Shown here: piece after piece, positions 35,515-44,792 of the stretch
Numbering within the stretch: the stretch's first letter is position 1
How the letters are laid out: each line of letters opens with the position of its first letter
NCBI GenBank assembly: GCA_003242735.1
Contig: QGVH01000001.1
Span: 186,001 to 250,000, forward strand
Length of the DNA stretch: 64,000 nucleotides
DNA from: a bacterium
GTDB lineage: Bacteria; Gemmatimonadota; Gemmatimonadetes; Longimicrobiales; RSA9
Reading direction: 5' to 3'
Position numbers and translations under genes: made by a program
Notes under the pieces: model-generated
Database searches by the model: none
The model's input: only the letters and a program-made list of their open reading frames with translations
Told to the model about the DNA's origin: nothing

Positions 35515-36630
35515 ATGAGATTCACGATCACCCGGGAGAACCTGCAGCACGGCCTTGCAGCGGTAGGGGCCAGCATCCCGACACGGACGACGCTGCCCGT
35601 ACTCTCCAACATCCTGATCGAGGCGGACGGCGAGGGCGTGCGCATGAGCGGAACGGACCTGGACATCGCGGTCAGCCTGCGCGTGCCCGCCGACGTCGAG
35701 GAGCCGGGCGCGCTGACGGTGCCGGCCAAGAAGCTCCAGGAGCTGGCGCGTGAGCTGCCGGAGCAGCCGGCCCGGGTCTCGACCAAGGGCGACCGTCTCG
35801 AGCTCGCGTGCGGCCGCGCCACCTTCCGGCTGAACGGGATGCCGAAGGACGAGTTCCCGACGTTCCCGTCGGTGGACTTCTCCAAGAGCTGGCGCGTCAG
35901 CGGGAAGGTGCTCCACCAGTTGATCCACCACACCGCGTACGCCGTCTCGACCGAAGAGAGTCGGCCGATCCTGAACGGCATGCTCTGGCAGCTCGGCGAG
36001 CGGGAGATGCGCATGGTGGCGACCAACGGCCACCGTCTCGCGCGCATGGCGGTCCCCACGACGGGCCCGACGCCGCCCGCCACGGACCTGATCGTCCCGC
36101 CCAAGGCGATGGCGCAGGTGCAGCGGCTCTTCGGCGAGACCTCGGAGATCGAGGTGGCCCGGAGCGAGAACCACCTCGGCTTCCGCGAGGGCGGCACGCA
36201 GGTCTTCACCCGTCTGATCGAGGGGCCGTACCCGAACTACGAGCAGGTCATCCCGAGGGACAACGACAAGATCGCGATCGCGGACAAGGCCGCGCTCACC
36301 CAAGCGCTGCGCCGCATGGCGGTGGTCGCCAGTGAGCAGACGCACCGGGTCCGCCTCTCGTTCCGGCCGGGTCTGGTCCGGTTCACCGTGGAGACGCCGG
36401 ACCTCGGCGAGGCGCAGGAGGAGCTCGAGATCGACTACACGGGCGAGCCGCTCGACATCGGGTTCAACGCCGCGTACCTACTCGAGGTGCTCCGGTACAT
36501 GCCGAGCGACACGGTACGCCTCACGTTCAAGGCGCCCGAGCGTGCCGCGACGATCGAGCCCCTGGCGGCCGAGGGAGAAGAGGTGCCGGACTACCTGTGC
36601 CTCGTGATGCCGCTCCGTCTGCTGGAGTGA
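35515..36630 (+). CDS. dnaN: DNA polymerase III beta subunit (sliding clamp)
   Basis: The 371-residue protein has the clamp's three repeated domains. It opens MRFTITRENLQHGLAAVGASI and includes PVLSNILIEA, NGMLWQLGEREMRMVATNGHRLA and the C-terminal PLAAEGEEVPDYLCLVMPLRL, where the usual Tyr-x-[ML]-P-[MV]-[KR]-L end is slightly changed to CLVMPLRLLE. The clamp tethers polymerase and many repair factors. ATG 35515 follows GAGG. recF and gyrB, often next, are not present. Confidence 0.96.
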   Translation: MRFTITRENLQHGLAAVGASIPTRTTLPVLSNILIEADGEGVRMSGTDLDIAVSLRVPADVEEPGALTVPAKKLQELARELPEQPARVSTKGDRLELACGRATFRLNGMPKDEFPTFPSVDFSKSWRVSGKVLHQLIHHTAYAVSTEESRPILNGMLWQLGEREMRMVATNGHRLARMAVPTTGPTPPATDLIVPPKAMAQVQRLFGETSEIEVARSENHLGFREGGTQVFTRLIEGPYPNYEQVIPRDNDKIAIADKAALTQALRRMAVVASEQTHRVRLSFRPGLVRFTVETPDLGEAQEELEIDYTGEPLDIGFNAAYLLEVLRYMPSDTVRLTFKAPERAATIEPLAAEGEEVPDYLCLVMPLRLLE

Positions 36631-36643
36631 GAGGAGTTCGTCC

Positions 36644-37231
36644 GTGATCGATCCGTTGTACCAGTTGATGCGCCACCTCACCACGCCCGTGGTCGCGGTG
36701 ACGACGAGTGCGGGCGGGCGGCGCAACGGCATGATCTCGAACAGCGCGCAGCGCGCCTCGCTGGTCCCGAGCGTGCCGCGGATCTCGCTCTACGTCTCGA
36801 AGATCAACCTGACGCACGACCTGATCTATGCGAGCGGCGTGTTCGGGATCCACCTGCTGCGGAACGACCAGTGGGACCTGATCTGGAAGCTCGGCCTGGA
36901 GAGCGGCCGCACGCACGACAAGCTGGAAGGGCTGGAGCTCAGGATCGGCCAGACCGGCTGTCCGTTGCTGGTGGACGTCCGCGCCGCGTTCGAGTGCCGC
37001 GTGGTCAACGCCATGGACGCCGGCGCGGCCACGTTCTTCCTCGGCGATGTGGTGTCCGTCTACGAGGGCCCGTCCGCTCCGGTGATGACCAGCGACTACT
37101 TCCGCGCGAACATGGGCGAGGAGAAGAGGCGGATCTACGAGGCGAAGCTGGACGAGGCGCAGCGGCTGCTGGAACCCATGGCGCGCACGATCGACCCGAA
37201 GCCCTGGCCCGGTCCCACCGTGGCGCCGTGA
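36644..37231 (+). CDS. Flavin-reductase-like FMN-binding split-barrel protein
   Basis: The 195-residue protein resembles the flavin reductase family: TPVVAVTTSAGGRRNGMISNSAQRASLVPSVPRISLYVSK (FMN-binding strand and loop), FGIHLLRNDQ, and CPLLVDVRAAFECRV. Members reduce or bind flavins and often serve oxygenases. The GTG start at 36644 follows GAGAGGAG. It lies 13 bases after dnaN on the same strand, so part of its expression may come from dnaN transcripts. Confidence 0.82.
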   Translation: MIDPLYQLMRHLTTPVVAVTTSAGGRRNGMISNSAQRASLVPSVPRISLYVSKINLTHDLIYASGVFGIHLLRNDQWDLIWKLGLESGRTHDKLEGLELRIGQTGCPLLVDVRAAFECRVVNAMDAGAATFFLGDVVSVYEGPSAPVMTSDYFRANMGEEKRRIYEAKLDEAQRLLEPMARTIDPKPWPGPTVAP

Positions 37232-37238
37232 CGGCGCT

Positions 37239-37532
37239 TCACGCCACCCCTTCCCACTCCTCCGTGGCGCCCGGCCCGAACTGCTCCTCGAGCGAGGCCC
37301 GGGCGCGCCTCAATTCATCCGTGTCCAGCGCGCCCGGCGCGTCGCCGTACTCGATGAACTCGATGAAGTGGTCGTGCCGCTCGCTCAGGCGGAAGAGCCA
37401 CGCGCGGGCGCCCTGCTCCCGCGCCACGCGCTGCACCCGTTCCCACGCGGTTGCGTACTCGTCGAGGCGGTCCGCCGGAACGACGCGGCGGGTCGAGAGG
37501 AGGCGTCGCCTCGTCTGGTCCATCGAACCCAT
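37239..37532 (-). CDS. Small ferredoxin-fold-like protein, unknown function
   Basis: The 97-residue protein shows a beta-alpha-beta pattern: RRLLSTRRVVPADRLDEYATAWERVQRVAREQGARAWLFRLSERHDHFIEFIEYGD. This resembles the dimeric alpha/beta barrel (ABM/NIPSNAP-like) fold. No catalytic residues can be assigned. An alternative ATG lies at 37523. It is convergent with the flavin-reductase-like gene, seven bases apart, and lies downstream of the histidine kinase on the same strand. Confidence 0.55.
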   Translation of the reverse strand: MGSMDQTRRRLLSTRRVVPADRLDEYATAWERVQRVAREQGARAWLFRLSERHDHFIEFIEYGDAPGALDTDELRRARASLEEQFGPGATEEWEGVA

Positions 37533-37563
37533 GCTCTGCGAATAGCCGCGATCCCGATCCGCG

Positions 37564-38937
37564 TCAAGGAGCCTGGCCGGCGACGCAGTCCGCCTGCCGG
37601 ACGGGCAGCCGCAGCCGGGCCACGCAGCCCCGCGCGTCGGTCCGGTTCTCGAGCGAAAGCGAGCCGCCGTGCGCCTCGGCGATCTGGCGGCTCAGCACCA
37701 GCCCGATCCCCGTGCCGTTGGGTTTGGTCGTGAAGAACGGGACGAAGAGGTTCGCCGTCTCGGACAGGCCCGGGCCTCCGTCCCGGACCCAGACTTCCAC
37801 GTGCGCACCCGCGCGCGCCCAGCCGACCTGCACGCCGCCGCCCGTCTCCAGCGCGGCGTCCACCGCGTTCCGCACGAGGTTGATCAGGAGCTGCTCGAGC
37901 TGCGCGCCGTCGGCCTCGATGACCAGCGGCGGACCCTCCACGACTTCGACGTCGAGCCGCGTCTCCAGATCCACGACGCGTCGCACCCAGCTCTTCACGT
38001 CGAGCGGCTCGAACTGGGGCGGGGGCAGACGAGCGAGCCGCGCGTACGAAGACATGAACCGCGCCAGCGCCTCGGAACGCGCAGAGATCACCGCCAGCCC
38101 CTGCGCAATGTCCTCGTCCAGGTCGGGCGGACGCGGCTCGCGCCGGATGAGGTCCTGGAGACTCCGGGAGATGGACTTGATGGGCGCGAGCGAGTTGTTG
38201 ATCTCGTGGCCGAACACGCGGATCAAACGCCGCCACGCCTGCCGCTCCTCCTCCCGGAGCGCGCGCGAGAGGTCCGAGAGCACGAGGAGCTGATGGGGCC
38301 TGCCGCCGAGCCGGAAGGCGCTGCGCCGCAGCTCCCACCGACCGCCCCCGCTCCCGGGGAACGTCGCGTCGAGGGTGCGCTGGGCCTCGCCCCGCAGGCA
38401 GTCGACGAGCCCCAGCTCGGCCGCCCGCCGGCCGAGCAGCGCCTCGGCCGCTTGGCCCAGCAGCCGCTCCCCGGCGCGGTTGACCAGCGCCAGCCGTTCG
38501 CGCTCGTCGAAGGCGAAGATCGCCACGTCGATCACCGCCATCACCCGCTGCAGCAGGTTCGTCGCCTCGAGCGCGCCGAGCCGCTGCTCCCGCAGCGTCG
38601 CGCTCAGGGCGTTCACCTCGCTCAGCGCCTGGCCGAGTGCTTCATCGTGGCGAGCGCCGCGCACGCGGATCGAATAGTCGCCTTCACGCAGCGCGGCCAG
38701 CACGTTGGCCAGGGTCTGGAGCGGACGGACGACCCGCTCCCGCGCCGTCCACGCGAAACCCCACCACCCGGCGACGACGCCGAGGCTGAGCGTCCACTGC
38801 ACGCGGATCGAGAAGTCGCCGGTCCAGAGGAGGAAGAGGCCGAGGGCGGTCCCCGGCAGGCCGGCCAGCAGGGCCAGCGCGAAGACCCGCTGCTCGTGCC
38901 TGCTGCGCGGGTGCCGGGGCCGCCCGGACGAGCTCAT
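37564..38937 (-). CDS. NtrY-like membrane sensor histidine kinase
   Basis: The 457-residue kinase has two N-terminal transmembrane helices (about 17-39 and 46-66) and a HAMP region (VVRPLQTLANVLAALREGDY). A PAS-like domain follows (about 130-230), then an H-box VFGHEINNSLAPIKS and an ATPase domain with N-box LIRNAVDAALETGGG-like sequence (LINLVRNAVDAAL), DGGPGL and GTGIGLVLSRQI. The plan is that of NtrY-type kinases. Its ATG overlaps the stop of the upstream NtrC-type regulator (ATGA), marking them as a cognate pair. Confidence 0.88.
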   Translation of the reverse strand: MSSSGRPRHPRSRHEQRVFALALLAGLPGTALGLFLLWTGDFSIRVQWTLSLGVVAGWWGFAWTARERVVRPLQTLANVLAALREGDYSIRVRGARHDEALGQALSEVNALSATLREQRLGALEATNLLQRVMAVIDVAIFAFDERERLALVNRAGERLLGQAAEALLGRRAAELGLVDCLRGEAQRTLDATFPGSGGGRWELRRSAFRLGGRPHQLLVLSDLSRALREEERQAWRRLIRVFGHEINNSLAPIKSISRSLQDLIRREPRPPDLDEDIAQGLAVISARSEALARFMSSYARLARLPPPQFEPLDVKSWVRRVVDLETRLDVEVVEGPPLVIEADGAQLEQLLINLVRNAVDAALETGGGVQVGWARAGAHVEVWVRDGGPGLSETANLFVPFFTTKPNGTGIGLVLSRQIAEAHGGSLSLENRTDARGCVARLRLPVRQADCVAGQAP

Positions 38938-40292
38938 GAGCCGAACCGCTGCAGCCTGCGGTACAGCGCGCTCCGGCTCAGCCCGAGCGCCTGCGCCGCC
39001 CGGCTGACGTTGCCGTCATAGCGCTCGAGCGCCAGCCGGATCAAGTGCTTCTCCGCCTCCGCGAGGGGCATCTCCTCCAGCCGCACCGGGCCGTCTGTCG
39101 GGCGGGCACGCAGGCCGAGGTCCTCCAGCCGGATGGACTCGCCCCGCGTCAGCAGCACCGCCCGCTCGATCGTGTGCTCCAGCTCACGCACGTTGCCCGG
39201 CCACGGGTGCGCCAGCAACGCCCGCATCGCCTCCGGCTCGAAGCCGGTCACCTGCCGGCCGTACCGCCGCGCGTGTTGCGCGAGGAAGTGGTTGGCGAGG
39301 AGAGGGATGTCCTCCCGCCGCTCGCGCAGCGGCGGGAGGTGGATCTCGATCGTGTTGAGCCGGTAGAGCAGGTCCTCGCGGAACCGCCCCTCGGCGACCT
39401 CCTTGTGGATGTCCACGTTCGTCGCCGAGATCACGCGCACATCCACCCGCCGCGTGCGCGGCGAGCCCACGCGCTGGAACTCGCCCGTCTGCAACACCCG
39501 CAGCAGCTTCGCCTGCTGGCTCAGCGGCATGTTGCCGATCTCGTCCAGGAAGAGCGTGCCCCTGTCCGCGAGCTCGAAGTACCCGATGCGGTCCGTCTTC
39601 GCATCCGTGAACGCGCCCTTCACGTGGCCGAACATCTCGGATTCGAACACGCCCTCGGACAGCCCTCCCGCGTTCACGACGACCAGCGGGCGGTTCGCCC
39701 TCGGCGACGCCGCGTGCAGCCACCGCGCGACCACCTCCTTGCCGGTGCCGTGCTCGCCCGTGATCAGGATGTTCGCGTCGGACGGGCCGACGCGCTCCAT
39801 CAGGTCGAGCACCTGCCGCATCGCGCGCGACTCCGCGATCAGCTCCGGAACGCCCGCCTTCTTCAGGAGCCGGTTCTCACTCTCCAGCTCCTGGCTGCGG
39901 CGCAGCGCGCGGCCCAGCTCGATGTGCGTGCGCAGCGTGGTGAGCAGCCGCGCGTTGTCCCACGGCTTCTCGATGTAGTCCCGCGCACCTCGCCGCATCG
40001 CCTCGACCGCACCCTCGATGCTGCCCCACGCGGTCATGACGATGGTCGGCAGCGTGGCGTCCAACGCCTGGATCTGGGAGAGCAGGTCCAGGCCTTCCTT
40101 GCCCGATGTCGTGTCGCGGGTGTAGTTGAGGTCGAGCAGCACGACGTCGAAGTCCCGGGCCTCCAGCGCGGCCAGCACGCCGGCCGGGGACTGCGCCAGC
40201 TCGATCTCGAACCCCTCGGCCTTGAGCAGCAGGCGGAGCGCCTCCAGGACGTCGGGCTGGTCGTCCGCGATCAGGATCCTCGGCTTGCCCAC
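38934..40292 (-). CDS. NtrC-family sigma-54-dependent response regulator
   Basis: The 452-residue protein has a receiver (ILIADDQPDV, phospho-Asp in VVLLDLNYTRD, TAWGS, EKPWDN), an AAA+ domain (Walker A GEHGTGKEVVA, Walker B GTLFLDEIGN) and a Fis-type C-terminal helix-turn-helix (NVSRAAQALGLSRSALYRRLQRFG). The GAFTGA loop that contacts sigma-54 reads GAFTDA, a known variant in some lineages. GTG 40292 follows GAGAGG. It is translationally coupled to the kinase. Target promoters are not in view. Confidence 0.9.
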   Translation of the reverse strand: MGKPRILIADDQPDVLEALRLLLKAEGFEIELAQSPAGVLAALEARDFDVVLLDLNYTRDTTSGKEGLDLLSQIQALDATLPTIVMTAWGSIEGAVEAMRRGARDYIEKPWDNARLLTTLRTHIELGRALRRSQELESENRLLKKAGVPELIAESRAMRQVLDLMERVGPSDANILITGEHGTGKEVVARWLHAASPRANRPLVVVNAGGLSEGVFESEMFGHVKGAFTDAKTDRIGYFELADRGTLFLDEIGNMPLSQQAKLLRVLQTGEFQRVGSPRTRRVDVRVISATNVDIHKEVAEGRFREDLLYRLNTIEIHLPPLRERREDIPLLANHFLAQHARRYGRQVTGFEPEAMRALLAHPWPGNVRELEHTIERAVLLTRGESIRLEDLGLRARPTDGPVRLEEMPLAEAEKHLIRLALERYDGNVSRAAQALGLSRSALYRRLQRFGS

Positions 40293-40665
40293 CGCGGTTT
40301 CCTCTCTCCAAGTCGTTTTCAACGAGCAAGATAACGTGCTGTGACGAGCCACGCGAGCACGGGCAGTGGCCCGAGGGGTGGCCGCCCGGGTGTACGAGGC
40401 CGCACGGCGCCGCCCCGGCGCGCCTGGGCGGGAGCCGCCGTTGCCCGGTCGGGCCGCCCTGCGCGTCGCGCCGCCCCCCCGCGCGCCTGGCCGGAGGCCG
40501 AGCGCGGGGCAGCCCGGCCCGTTCCGCCGAGGCCGGCTGGGGGGCGGCCGGGGTCGCAAGAAGAGCGTCGACGGTCGCCCTCCGCCCGGCATAACGTGGG
40601 TTTGACCGCCACCGTGTCACGCGCCGCTCCCTGACTCCGCTGCGGCGCGGAGAGCGCAGGTCCCC
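40293..40665. other. Intergenic region, 373 bases
   Basis: The region separates the divergently placed two-component operon and the GWxTD pseudogene. The first 60 bases hold the regulator's ribosome-binding site and an AT-richer stretch. The rest is extremely GC-rich, with imperfect inverted repeats between 40370 and 40560. No gene is supported. Confidence 0.35.
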
Positions 40666-42380
40666 ATGCCGACCGGACTCGTTCTCCTCAGCCTCCTCCT
40701 CACGACCGCTGTGGCGAGCGCGCAGCCGACCATCGCCCGCGTCCAGCCCGCACCCGTCCGGTCCGCCTCGACGTGCGGCTGGTCGTTCTTCACCCCGTCC
40801 GCCAGGCCGCCGGCCCTGGAGGAGCACGCCGGTCGGGCGGGCATCGGCGCGAACGACGTGGCTGCGGCCCTGGCGCTGTTGGAGCGCTGGTACCGGGCGT
40901 GTGACGAGAAGGCGGCGCGCGAGGGCGTCCGGCTGCTGGCCGGCGTGGTGCGGGAGACGGGCTGGCCCGAGGTGGCGCTGGAGCTCGCCGAGACCGCGCT
41001 GGCGACGCGGAGCGACGAGAGCCTGCGGCAGGCCGCGCGGGCGATCGAGTCTCTGCCGGGGGCGAACGGTCGGCGGCGCTCTGGCGTGCGCTTGCGGCGA
41101 TCCGCCGGCCGCCGGGTCTGTCGCTGCTTCCGCTCGATGATCGCGGATTGATCTACGTGCGTCACGGCGAGCCGGAGGCCGTTATGCGGATTCAGGCCGA
41201 ACCCGGTATGACGCGCAGTCACCAGCTGCAACGGCGGGCGTGGGGCTACTCGGGCGCGGGTGGCGGCCGGCGGCTGTTCGAGTTCGACAAGGGTGACCGC
41301 TCCGACTACTTCCTTGCCGCTCCTATCGCGGTCTGCAGGACGCGGGACGGGAAGGAGGTGCGCCTCGCACTCGAGGACACGAGGCCCCGGAGGATCGCCT
41401 GGACTGGGCCAGCGCGGTCGGGCGCTTCGATCCCGCTCTCGGGATGTACTACGTCTCGTGCGCGGCCGAGACGCGGGCGAACGCCGCGGATCGGTACTTC
41501 GCCGCCATGGGCCGCTACCTCCGGGCCCGGACGGACGCTCAGAGCGCCGTCCAGGAGGCGCTGAGCAGCGAGACCGCGACGCCGCCGCGCGATCCGCTCG
41601 GCGTCTCTGCCAACATCTACGCATTCCGCGGCGAGCGCGAGACGGAACTCGTCGCGTATGTGTTCGTGCCGGCCGGGGAGCTGCGTTCGACCAGGAGTGC
41701 GGACGGCCACGCAATGTACGCGCTCGAGGCGCTGTTCGCCCCCGGCGACCCGGTGAGCCAGCGCGTCGTGCGTGCGGACACCACGATCGTGTTCACCTCG
41801 CCCCGGCCGCTTCCGAAAGATGCGACGGTGGGGACGGCGGTGGCGCTGGAGATGCCGCCGATGGAGCTGGCGCGGCTGACGGTGGGGGTGACGAACCGAA
41901 ACGACCGCGGACAGGGGTAGGTTCTCTCGGCGACGCCTGCGGTGGCGGCGTACCGGGCGGAGGCGTTCGGGACCAGCGACACCGTGATCGCGGAGCCGCG
42001 GGACGGCACCTGGGCGCGCGGCCCGCACCGGCTGGCGCCGCTGCCGGGCCACGTGGTGGCGGCGGGCGGGCAGTTCCGCCTGTACTCCGAGCTGTACGGG
42101 GTCAGGGAAGGCGACCCGCTGAACGTAGAGTTGCTGATCGCGCCGGGGCGGGAGGAGTCGTTGCTGCGGCGGCTGCGGGAGCTGCTCGACCGTCGTGCGG
42201 CGCTGCAGGTCGAGTATCGGGAGGAGGCCGCGCCGGAGGGCGGCGTGGTACGGGCGCAGCGGGAGATCGGCGCGGAGCTGGAGCCGGGGGGCGTACGCGC
42301 TGACGCTGACGGTGACCAACGGCCGGACGAACGAGAGGGCGAGCGCGGAGGCCCGCCTCGTGGTCGTGGATCGGAGGTAG
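40666..42380 (+). pseudogene. Decayed GWxTD-domain secreted protein
   Basis: The region encodes one protein in broken frames. A signal peptide (MPTGLVLLSLLLTTAVASAQP) and a helical repeat region occupy the first frame (from 40666). Around 41075 coding passes to another frame (LAAIRRPPGLSLLPLDDRGLIYVRHGEPEAV, the GWxTD-type core). Around 41395 it passes to a third (LDWASAVGRFDPALGMYYVS). A TAG at 41918-41920 interrupts VTNRNDRGQG-VLSATPAVAAYRAEAF. Near 42285 it shifts again to GAYALTLTVTNGRTNERASAEARLVVVDRR. At least three frameshifts and one stop are needed, so it is a pseudogene unless the assembly is faulty here. GWxTD proteins are secreted and poorly understood. Confidence 0.8.
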
Positions 42381-42483
42381 GCGGCGAGCGGAACAGAGCG
42401 ATCATGAGCGGCAGCCGAAGCCGCACTGAAAGCCGGCGAGGCGGAGACCGCGTTGCCGCGACCGCCGCCCCGCACCCGTCGGA

Positions 42484-42501
42484 CCGGCGGTCGCCCGCCG
42501 G
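42484..42501. terminator. Hairpin between the pseudogene and the ABC ATPase gene
   Basis: CCGGCGG pairs exactly with CCGCCGG across a 4-base loop, about 20 bases from the ATPase stop in a convergent gap. Confidence 0.45.
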
Positions 42502-42520
42502 CCCGCCCCCGTCGGGAAAA

Positions 42521-43225
42521 TCAGTGGCCCGCCCCGACCGCCTCCGTCTCCTCGACGACGCGGCCGTCGAAGAGGTGGATGGTGCGCTCCGCGTACCCGG
42601 CGTAGCGCGGGTCGTGCGTGACCATGCAGATCGTGGCGCCGCCCTGGTGGAGCTCCCTGAGCAGCTCCATCACCGCCGCGCCGTTCACCGAGTCCAGGTT
42701 CCCGGTCGGCTCGTCCGCGAGCAGGATCAGCGGGTCGCCGACGATCGCACGTGCGACCGCGACGCGCTGCTGCTGGCCGCCCGAGAGCTGTGACGGATAG
42801 TGCTTCATGCGGTGGCTCATGCCGACGCGCTCCAGCGCTGCTTCCACGCGGCGGCGACGCTCCGCCGACGGCATGCCGCGGTACGTCAGCGGCAGCTCGA
42901 CGTTCTCGAAGACCGTGAGGTCGCCGATCAGGTTGAACGCCTGGAAGATGAAGCCGATCTCGCGGTTGCGGATGCGCGCGCGCTCCGAGGCCGAGAGCTC
43001 CGACACCGGCCTGCCGTTCAGCAGGTAGACCCCCTCGGTCGGCGTGTCCAGCAAGCCGAGGATCGAGAGCAGCGTGGTCTTGCCGCAGCCGGATGGTCCG
43101 GCGATGGACACGTACTCGCCACGGTGGATCTCCAGGTGGATGTCCGAGAGCGCGTGCGTCTCCACCTCTTCCGTGTAGAACACCTTCTTGACGCCTTCCA
43201 GCTTGATCAGCGGCTGCCCGTCCAT
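42521..43225 (-). CDS. MacB/LolD-type ABC transporter ATP-binding protein
   Basis: The 234-residue ATPase has Walker A GPSGCGKTT, Q-loop FIFQAFNL, signature LSGGQQQRVAVARA, Walker B ILLADEPTGNLD and the switch histidine VTHD. These are typical of the MacB/LolD/FtsE group that works with FtsX-like permeases on lipoproteins, peptides or drugs. ATG 43225 follows AAGGAG. The upstream gene encodes the membrane-fusion partner. No permease gene is adjacent, because the next downstream sequence is the convergent GWxTD pseudogene. Confidence 0.9.
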   Translation of the reverse strand: MDGQPLIKLEGVKKVFYTEEVETHALSDIHLEIHRGEYVSIAGPSGCGKTTLLSILGLLDTPTEGVYLLNGRPVSELSASERARIRNREIGFIFQAFNLIGDLTVFENVELPLTYRGMPSAERRRRVEAALERVGMSHRMKHYPSQLSGGQQQRVAVARAIVGDPLILLADEPTGNLDSVNGAAVMELLRELHQGGATICMVTHDPRYAGYAERTIHLFDGRVVEETEAVGAGH

Positions 43226-43274
43226 GGGCTGCTCCTTTCCGGGGAGTGACAGCGACGGCTCCAACCGACCCCAG

Positions 43275-44519
43275 CTAGCGCAGTCGCACGCGGTCGTACT
43301 CGTCCCACTGCGACATATCCGACAAGATCACCACGTCGCCGGGTTGCAGGCCCGAGACGACCTCGATGGTGTGGACCGAGCTGCGGCCCAGTCGCACGTT
43401 CACCCGTACGGCGGTGTTGCCGCCCGGCTCGAGCTTGAAGATCCCGATCGTGCTGTTGGCCTGGCCGTACGCCGGGCGGGCCATGTAGACCACGTCGTCC
43501 AGCCGCTCGACCTCGATCACGCCGTCCACGCTGAGGTCCGGCCGCGCGCCGGGCGGCAGCTCGCCTTCCAGCTTCACGTCCACGCCCACGGTGCCGGACA
43601 CCGCCGCGGGATCGATCCGTACCACGCGGCCCGGGATGGTCCCGTTCCGCGTGTCGATGATCGCGGGCTGGCCGACCGCCACGTCCCGGATCTGCGTCTC
43701 GGGCACCCGCAGAACCGCCTTCAGGCGGCCCGGCTGGACGACCTTGGCCAGCGTGGCGCCGGCGTTGGCCCACATCCCGACCTCGAGGGGGAGCTCCTGG
43801 ACGACGCCCTCGGCGCCGGCCCGGACCGTCATGGACTCGAGCTGCTGCCTACGGAACCGTACGATCCCACGGAGCCGGTGGATCTGCTCCTCCTGGGACC
43901 GGATCTGGGCGGCCTGGGCCCGCGAGAGCACCTCGAGCCGCTGCTTCTCGATCTCGAGCCGGCGCGCGGCCTCCTCCGCCGCGTCCCTGGCCTGGGCCAG
44001 CTCGTGCTGCGAGGTCAGGCCCCGCTCGGCCAGCTCCTTCTGCGCCTCGTACCGTCGCATCGCCTCGTTGTACTGCATCTGGGCGGACGCGACGGTCGCC
44101 TCCTGGCTGAGCCGCTGGGTTTCGAGGCTCGCGCGGAGGTTGACCAGCTCGAGCTCGGCGGAGTTGAGCTGCCGGTCCGCTTCCAGCGCCTGGAGCTCCA
44201 CGTCCGGGTTGGACAGTCGCAGCAGGACGGTGTTCTCGTCCACCTGCGCGCCCGGCTCGACCAGCTTCTCCTCGACGCGGCCCTGCGTCACCGCCGTGAT
44301 CCAGCGGACCTCCTCGGGCACGAGCGTGCCCGTGCCGCGGACCTGCCTCACCATGGGCCCGCGCTTGACGGTATCCGTGAATACTACGGCCCGGTCCACC
44401 GTGGGCGGGGCCGGCTCGAGCCGGGTCAACGCCAGGCTGGTCAGGACCGCCGCCACGACGCCGGCGCCGATGTAGATGTATCGCTTCCGCCTCCTGGCGG
44501 GTGCGCGTGGGATGTCCAC
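43275..44519 (-). CDS. HlyD/MacA-family periplasmic adaptor protein
   Basis: The 414-residue protein has an N-terminal basic segment and one membrane helix (about 15-32, YIYIGAGVVAAVLTSLAL). A lipoyl/barrel half (GTGTLVPEEVRWITAVTQGRVEEKLVEPGAQV), a long coiled-coil hairpin (about 120-235) and beta domains (ESMTVRAGAEGVVQELPLEVG, TLAKVVQPGRLKAVLRVPE) follow. This is the plan of MacA-type fusion proteins linking inner-membrane ABC systems to TolC. GTG 44519 follows GGAAGGAG. It lies 49 bases upstream of the ABC ATPase gene. Confidence 0.88.
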   Translation of the reverse strand: MDIPRAPARRRKRYIYIGAGVVAAVLTSLALTRLEPAPPTVDRAVVFTDTVKRGPMVRQVRGTGTLVPEEVRWITAVTQGRVEEKLVEPGAQVDENTVLLRLSNPDVELQALEADRQLNSAELELVNLRASLETQRLSQEATVASAQMQYNEAMRRYEAQKELAERGLTSQHELAQARDAAEEAARRLEIEKQRLEVLSRAQAAQIRSQEEQIHRLRGIVRFRRQQLESMTVRAGAEGVVQELPLEVGMWANAGATLAKVVQPGRLKAVLRVPETQIRDVAVGQPAIIDTRNGTIPGRVVRIDPAAVSGTVGVDVKLEGELPPGARPDLSVDGVIEVERLDDVVYMARPAYGQANSTIGIFKLEPGGNTAVRVNVRLGRSSVHTIEVVSGLQPGDVVILSDMSQWDEYDRVRLR

Positions 44520-44645
44520 GAGTCGCTGCTCCTTCCCGTTCGCCGCCGCGGATCGCTTCGCGGAGAACGTGGACCAGCCAAGCTCCGTGCCAATCGGGGC
44601 GCCATGCGCAAGCGACCTCTCCACTTGAGGTTGCGCTCCTCCGGA

Positions 44646-44695
44646 CGCGGACGCGTCGTCGCCGGCGCGTCCGCGTTCCGGGAATGCGATTCCCG
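44646..44695 (-). terminator. Tandem hairpins after the BtpA-family gene
   Basis: CGCGGACGCG pairs exactly with CGCGTCCGCG (44646-44675), followed by CGGGAAT with ATTCCCG (44679-44695). Both lie 100-150 bases after the btpA-like stop on the minus strand and before the adaptor gene. They probably separate the two transcripts. Confidence 0.45.
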
Positions 44696-44792
44696 CAACC
44701 GGACAGCGGGCGAACGGGGGCGAGAAGAGAGGCAGGAAGATGGGGCGACGCCGCGCGGGGCCGCGCCGGCGCCGAGGCGGTCGGGCCGGCGC

